Shown: piece by piece, positions 51,179 to 55,412 of the stretch
How positions within the stretch are numbered: the first letter of the stretch is position 1
Layout: each line of letters starts with the position of its first letter
Assembly: GCF_013036045.1 (NCBI RefSeq)
Contig: NZ_WTPX01000014.1
Coordinates: forward strand, 1-55,412
Direction: 5' to 3'
Length of the DNA stretch: 55,412 nucleotides
DNA from: Alienimonas chondri
GTDB taxonomy: Bacteria > Planctomycetota > Planctomycetia > Planctomycetales > Planctomycetaceae
Position numbers and translations under genes: made by a program
The notes under the pieces: model-generated
Database searches by the model: none
Seen by the model: only the letters and a program-made list of their open reading frames with translations
What the model was told of the DNA's origin: nothing

Positions 51179-51234
51179 TCACCGCGGACCGATCACCGCG
51201 GCTCCGTCACCGCGGCTCCGTCACCGCGGCGGGC
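51179..51234. repeat. 14-base tandem repeat (four units) upstream of purA
   Basis: TCACCGCGGACCGA, then two copies of TCACCGCGGCTCCG and a fourth TCACCGCGGCGGGC, from 51179 to 51234. The fourth unit starts at the stop codon of the PQQ gene (TCA = TGA on the minus strand). Since 14 is not a multiple of three, and each unit contains TCA, the frame would meet stops in any copy. Confidence 0.75.
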
Positions 51235-54200
51235 GACGTTCCAATTGGTCCCGCATCCGCTCCCGCAGTTGTTCGATCTGCTGCATTTGCAATTCGGTTC
51301 GATCCCCGTTCGCCCGCTCCCGGTCGAGGAGCTGCTCGACCCGATCGAGCGCTTGCACGCGCAGCGCCTCCCGACGCAGCGCTTCCGGCGAACGGTCCCG
51401 CCGCACCTCGCCCGCGTCGCGGCGGAGCGACGGATTCACGGGGCGAGCGTCCGCCGCCTCGCCCGTTGCAGCGTCGTCCGTCGGCGTGCCGTCCGCGGCG
51501 TCGGCCTCTGGAGCCACGCGGTCTCCGGCCTCCGTCAGACGCATCCGCCAGTGCTCCTGCAACTGATTGTTGTTGTTCCACAGGTGCAGTACGTCGCCGG
51601 CCGGGGTCACGGCGCTCTCCTCCAATTCGTCGAGGACCGGAACGAGCGCCCGCATCAGTTCGCGGCCGGTTTGTTTGTCGAGAGCGACCAGTTCCACCTC
51701 GGTCAGTTCGCCGCGGCCCGCGTCCGTTTCCGCCGTGAGCAGCGTGACGAACGAGGCTCGATCCAGCCCGTCCCACAGCAGTTCGGAGCCGGAACCGTCG
51801 GTCCGCCACAACCGACCGCCATCGCGGTCGAAGACGTCGATCGTCCCGCCGACGGTCAGGGTGGAAAGTCGATTGATGCTGTAGCGACGGGACGTGCCGC
51901 GGGTCGGACGGGCGGCGATCAACACGCGGTCGGCGTCCGCGATCGCGGCCAACGAGGCCCCGCCCGTGTTCACTCCGCCCAACGTCACGGAGGCTCCGGT
52001 GCGGAGATCGACGAGCAGACCTTCCTCCTCGTCGTCATCGTCGGGACCGTCGGGGGAGACGATCACGCCGATCGGCACGCCGGCGCCGGGCAGGACGATC
52101 AGTTTCGCCTCCCCGTTGACGCCGCGAGTCCACAGCGGGCGATCGTCGCCCGGATCCCACGAGGTGAAAAAGTACCCGCCCCCCGGGCCTTCGAAGACAT
52201 GCACGATCCCCGCCCCGGCGACCGCCAAGGCTTTCGTGACGACGTCCAGCGCCCGCTCCGCCGTGGGCAGCGGAAAGCCGTCCCGAGCCGCCAGCGCCAG
52301 CCCCGGCGGGCTGGCGCTGTTGCCGGGGGCGACGATCACGGCGGTGGAGGTCGCGATCGCGGTCGCGTTTTGCGGTTCCAGCCGACGCCGCAGCCAGATC
52401 GTTTCGCCCGTCAACGCGTCCAATGCCGTTAGGGTTCGATCGTCCAGGACGACGACGATCTCCGCGTTGGCGGCGACGACGCCGCTCCGAGGCCGCTGAT
52501 CGCCGGACCGTGCCCAGCGAGCGGCCCGCTGCATGATCTGCGGCGCCTCTTCCGAGGAGGCGGGAACGCCTAACGCGAGCTTGCCGGAGCTGTACGGCGC
52601 GGCCCCCTCGACGGGGCGATTCCAGAGCGTAATGCCGGTCTCCGGGTGCACCGCCCCGACGGCGCCGCGGGTCACGGGGAAGATCACCCCGCCGGCCGAT
52701 CCGACGGCCATCCGCCCGGTGGGCCTGCGGTAGGAGGTGGACAGGCCCATCTGGACCAAACCGCGAATCTGGTTGAACTGCTGCACGGTGCTGGAGGTCA
52801 CCTGCCCCAGCAACGGGAACCGCGCCGCGACGGTCGTTCGCCCGCCCGGGGCGCCCGCGTCCAACACGTCCAGCCTCGCCCCGTCCGTCGAGACGGCCAG
52901 CACGTGCGATTGGAAGAACGGCCGCAGCGTCGCCGGAGCCGGCAGCAGCGTCGGCGGAGTAATCTGCGAGTCGCCCGGAACAGCCTCGGCGACGACGGAC
53001 CTCAAACTGTCTCCCGCAGACTCCGGCGGCGCCTCCCGCAGACTCCCCAGCGCCTTCTCCGCCCGTTCACCGACGGAGTCGCCGCGGGCGTCCGCGAGTC
53101 GAATGAGCGTTAGCTCCCCGGCGGCCGCGGTCTCCCGCGACCCCAATGCGTTCTCGGCCCAGGTCAGCAGTCCCTCTGCCACCGCGGGATGAAACGACAA
53201 CAGCTCCGCGGCGGGGGACGAGGGGCCGCTCACACCGTCGGCGTCGGACATCAGATCCGCGGCGAGGTCGTCGACGGCCTCACGGCCGGCTTTCTCCACG
53301 TCGGTCGCGTGGTCGGCGCCGCCGGCTTCCCAGATGCCTCGCAGCTGCCGGGAGACCGCTCGGCTCAGACGGACCTCCGCGTCCGGTTCGGGGGCGACCG
53401 GCTCGGCGGCGGGCGGCGGCGGTTCGTCGTCTCCCGCGGCGGGAACGAGGGGGTTGTCGTCTGGCACGGCGCCCTCGTCCAACCGGGCGCCCATCAACTC
53501 CCAGAGGGCCGTGACGGCCTTGGCCGGTTCGCCCCGCGACCGCAGCCGGTCGGCTCGCAATCGATCCGCGGCGATCACGCGGGCGGGGGTATCGGCCAGC
53601 GCGGAGAGCCGATCGAGCAACTCATCCTGTCGATCCGGTTCCGGCAGCGGGCCCTCGGGGAACCCGAGGATCGCGTCCCGCAAAGTACCCCGCAGCAGGG
53701 CGCGATATCGCTCCGCGTCCGCGGGGGACAGCCCCGCCGGCGTCTCTCGACCCGCGGAGCCGTCGCCGTGGATCGCGTCGAGCTTCGCCAGCACCTTCGC
53801 CGTCTCCCCGCCGGTGCGAAGCAACTCCGCTTCCCGCAGCATCAAGAGAGCGTCTTGCGACTCGGGAGCCTCCGCGGCCGCGGCCAGATCCGCCGCCAAA
53901 CCGGCCCGGTCCTCAAAGCCGACGAAGCCGCTCGGCCCGACGCTGATCAGCCGCCCCGCGGAGACGCCCAGCGCTCCCAATCCGCGAGCCGGCCCGCCGG
54001 CGTCGGTCCGCCAAGAGACTTCCGCATCCTTCCCGGTCACGGCATCCACCGAGACCAACGCCCCGCCGGACACCGGCAACAGCAGCCGGTCGCCTGCGAC
54101 CAACGGCATCCCGCTGGGCCGCCCCAGCTCCGGCGGCAACGTGTAGGTCCAGACCCGGGTGGAGCCATCCGTCAGCGAGACCGCGGCCAAGCCGTTCGGC

Positions 54201-55412
54201 CCGACCAATACTAAGGCGCCGTCTTCCGTCTTGCCGGTGGCCTCAAAGAGCGCCGGGGGAAGCAGGGCCGTCATCGCCTTCCAATCACGCCTCCGCCGTG
54301 GCCGCCAGAGGCGTTCGCCGGTCATCAGGTCGAGGGCGTACAGCCGGTCTTCGCCCGGCGGGGCGAGGACCACGCGATTGTCCAACACCAATGGGGGACC
54401 GGGACGCCAGTAATCGGCGAGGCCATCCCGCGGAGAGGCCGAAATGACCGCCCCGCCCCGCCAGATGCGCTGCCCTTCCAGATTGCCGACCTCCGGTTCA
54501 TAGACCCGTTCCACCCACAGCACCTCTCGGGTCAGTCGATCGATTCCCGCGACCCAGCCCACCGTGGTGGGCACGACGATCACGCCGTTAGAGACGGCGC
54601 ACCAGGCGCCCCATTCCGCCCGGACGGGGTCGGTGGTGATCGTCGATTCGGCCGCCGCCACGTTGCGGTTCCAGCGGGGGCGACCGGTCGCGGGGTCGAG
54701 ACAGAACAGGTTGATCTGACGAAGCCCCTCCGCCGCGACCCGTTCCGCAACCAGGAAGAGATCTCCCCCGTCGACCACCGGGGCGCCGAGCGGTCGCCAG
54801 CCGGCCAGCGGCAGGTCGAACGGTTCGTCCCGAAAAGTGCCGCCGATCTCCCAATCCAGTCGCCCGGTCTCGATCCGGTACGCGACGAGACGGACCGGCC
54901 GGCCCACCTCGCCCAGAATCCGCCCGCTGTAGTTCGTCGGGACGCCGGGCGTTTCTTCATCGGCTTCGAGCAGGAAGACCCGGACGCCGTCGGTCGATAG
55001 CTTGCCGAAGGACGCCTCGCGGTACACGGCGGAGATCGTGTCGTTCTGCTCCGCTTCGTTTTGAGTGTTTCGACTGCTGTAATAAAGGATTCGCGGTTTC
55101 GCCCCCCGGACCGCCAAGCCGGACTCGCGGCTACGCCACTGGATTTCGCCGGTCTCCGCATCCGTGGCCACGACGCCGGCGGTGGTGCGGGCAAGCGTCA
55201 GATGCCTGCCGCCGACCGTCACCGTCAGCGGCTCCCAAACCGGCAGCAACGCCGCGTCGCTGCGCTGGAGGCGGTCCACCGCTTCCCGAAACTCTTCCCG
55301 TTCGCCCGCATCGGCGATGATCGGCGTCGTCCAACGCGGCACCAGCAACGGTTCCTCGATCAGCGCCGGATCGACGCCCCCCGCCGCGCTGCGGGGCGGG
55401 GCGGGCGAGGCC
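51221..55412 (-). CDS. Giant PQQ-type beta-propeller protein (5' partial)
   Basis: The frame is open to the right edge, so the start lies outside the window; the TTG at 55348 is internal. At least 1396 residues are visible. The first half has PQQ-like propeller repeats, with blades such as VVATDAETGEIQWRSR, FCLDPATGRPRWNR and YALDLMTGERLWRP. A helical region rich in Ala, Glu and Arg (about 480-760) follows, then a second propeller-like set (VHPETGITLWNRPV, LTALDALTGETIWLRR). The C-terminus is a charged coiled coil (RVEQLLDRERANGDRTE..). Such proteins are typical exported planctomycete proteins, but the function is unknown. purA follows 138 bases later. Confidence 0.85.
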   Translation of the reverse strand, partial: ASPAPPRSAAGGVDPALIEEPLLVPRWTTPIIADAGEREEFREAVDRLQRSDAALLPVWEPLTVTVGGRHLTLARTTAGVVATDAETGEIQWRSRESGLAVRGAKPRILYYSSRNTQNEAEQNDTISAVYREASFGKLSTDGVRVFLLEADEETPGVPTNYSGRILGEVGRPVRLVAYRIETGRLDWEIGGTFRDEPFDLPLAGWRPLGAPVVDGGDLFLVAERVAAEGLRQINLFCLDPATGRPRWNRNVAAAESTITTDPVRAEWGAWCAVSNGVIVVPTTVGWVAGIDRLTREVLWVERVYEPEVGNLEGQRIWRGGAVISASPRDGLADYWRPGPPLVLDNRVVLAPPGEDRLYALDLMTGERLWRPRRRRDWKAMTALLPPALFEATGKTEDGALVLVGPNGLAAVSLTDGSTRVWTYTLPPELGRPSGMPLVAGDRLLLPVSGGALVSVDAVTGKDAEVSWRTDAGGPARGLGALGVSAGRLISVGPSGFVGFEDRAGLAADLAAAAEAPESQDALLMLREAELLRTGGETAKVLAKLDAIHGDGSAGRETPAGLSPADAERYRALLRGTLRDAILGFPEGPLPEPDRQDELLDRLSALADTPARVIAADRLRADRLRSRGEPAKAVTALWELMGARLDEGAVPDDNPLVPAAGDDEPPPPAAEPVAPEPDAEVRLSRAVSRQLRGIWEAGGADHATDVEKAGREAVDDLAADLMSDADGVSGPSSPAAELLSFHPAVAEGLLTWAENALGSRETAAAGELTLIRLADARGDSVGERAEKALGSLREAPPESAGDSLRSVVAEAVPGDSQITPPTLLPAPATLRPFFQSHVLAVSTDGARLDVLDAGAPGGRTTVAARFPLLGQVTSSTVQQFNQIRGLVQMGLSTSYRRPTGRMAVGSAGGVIFPVTRGAVGAVHPETGITLWNRPVEGAAPYSSGKLALGVPASSEEAPQIMQRAARWARSGDQRPRSGVVAANAEIVVVLDDRTLTALDALTGETIWLRRRLEPQNATAIATSTAVIVAPGNSASPPGLALAARDGFPLPTAERALDVVTKALAVAGAGIVHVFEGPGGGYFFTSWDPGDDRPLWTRGVNGEAKLIVLPGAGVPIGVIVSPDGPDDDDEEEGLLVDLRTGASVTLGGVNTGGASLAAIADADRVLIAARPTRGTSRRYSINRLSTLTVGGTIDVFDRDGGRLWRTDGSGSELLWDGLDRASFVTLLTAETDAGRGELTEVELVALDKQTGRELMRALVPVLDELEESAVTPAGDVLHLWNNNNQLQEHWRMRLTEAGDRVAPEADAADGTPTDDAATGEAADARPVNPSLRRDAGEVRRDRSPEALRREALRVQALDRVEQLLDRERANGDRTELQMQQIEQLRERMRDQLERRPPR

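Noticed and set aside
51179-51234. CRISPR-like array
   Set aside because: The units are contiguous 14-mers with no spacers; it is a simple tandem repeat.

Overview
This window is a GC-rich bacterial chromosome segment, very probably from a member of the Planctomycetota. The evidence is the mix of families: a DUF1552 C-terminal remnant, a DUF5722 protein, a TIGR03067-like protein, tandem secretin/TonB short N-terminal (STN)-like modules, an archaeal-type dihydropteroate-synthase-related protein, Rho with a long low-complexity N-terminus, and a PPi-type phosphofructokinase. I saw no tRNA, rRNA, CRISPR array, intact insertion sequence or phage gene. Most of it is a housekeeping backbone with planctomycete accessory genes between.

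Layout. 1-4783 (+): four tandem paralogues, each with two N-terminal zinc ribbons and a polytopic membrane domain; the first is cut by the window edge. 4970-6685: ruvB converges on a thiol peroxidase gene, with a long hairpin between. 6686-7636: gene-poor, with a DUF1552 remnant; then a secreted PDZ protein. 8422-14342 (-): a fatty-acid/phospholipid cluster in the order rpmF-plsX-fabD-acpP-fabF, ending in a second ketosynthase that has lost its catalytic cysteine and one of its histidines. 14563-15051: a CPXCG zinc protein (-) and a 28-residue basic mini-protein (+). 15098-22294 (-): a small membrane protein, an STN-repeat protein, PPi-phosphofructokinase, an Uma2-like protein, a HAD phosphatase, 6-phosphogluconate dehydrogenase and an MBL-fold hydrolase. 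22391-24226 (+) is an Hsp70-like ATPase that converges on rho (-). 26940-31151 (+) is a very large secreted protein with three amidohydrolase-like modules. 31180-36742 (-): an SDR-like protein, the DHPS-related protein, pabB, pabA and a thioredoxin-YHS protein. 37289-39693 (+): an ArsR-type regulator, carA and ndk. 39715-45045 (-): sucC, sucD, a DUF5722 protein and a DUF4328 membrane protein. 45309-48553 (+): a TIGR03067-like protein, an MBOAT O-acyltransferase interrupted by an in-frame TAG, and its SGNH-like partner. 48570-55412 (-): a PQQ-propeller protein (cut by the edge), purA, and a DUF6398/TPR protein.

How the genes fit together. The 8.4-14.3 kb cluster links ribosome assembly to acyl-chain initiation and elongation and to phosphatidate synthesis. 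pabA, pabB and the DHPS-related gene form a compact pABA-to-pterin unit that fits tetrahydromethanopterin-type cofactor synthesis better than ordinary folate. PPi-PFK, 6-phosphogluconate dehydrogenase and succinyl-CoA ligase are central carbon enzymes scattered among envelope genes. The MBOAT and SGNH genes look like an acetylation pair for an exported polymer.

Most worth following up: the active-site-less ketosynthase beside a canonical FabF; the amber codon inside an otherwise intact MBOAT gene, and a second amber just upstream of the DUF4328 gene; the four-gene zinc-ribbon membrane array; the three-module amidohydrolase; the pterin cluster with a catalytically altered SDR; and the 28-codon basic gene. 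All calls come from reading the sequence; no searches were run.
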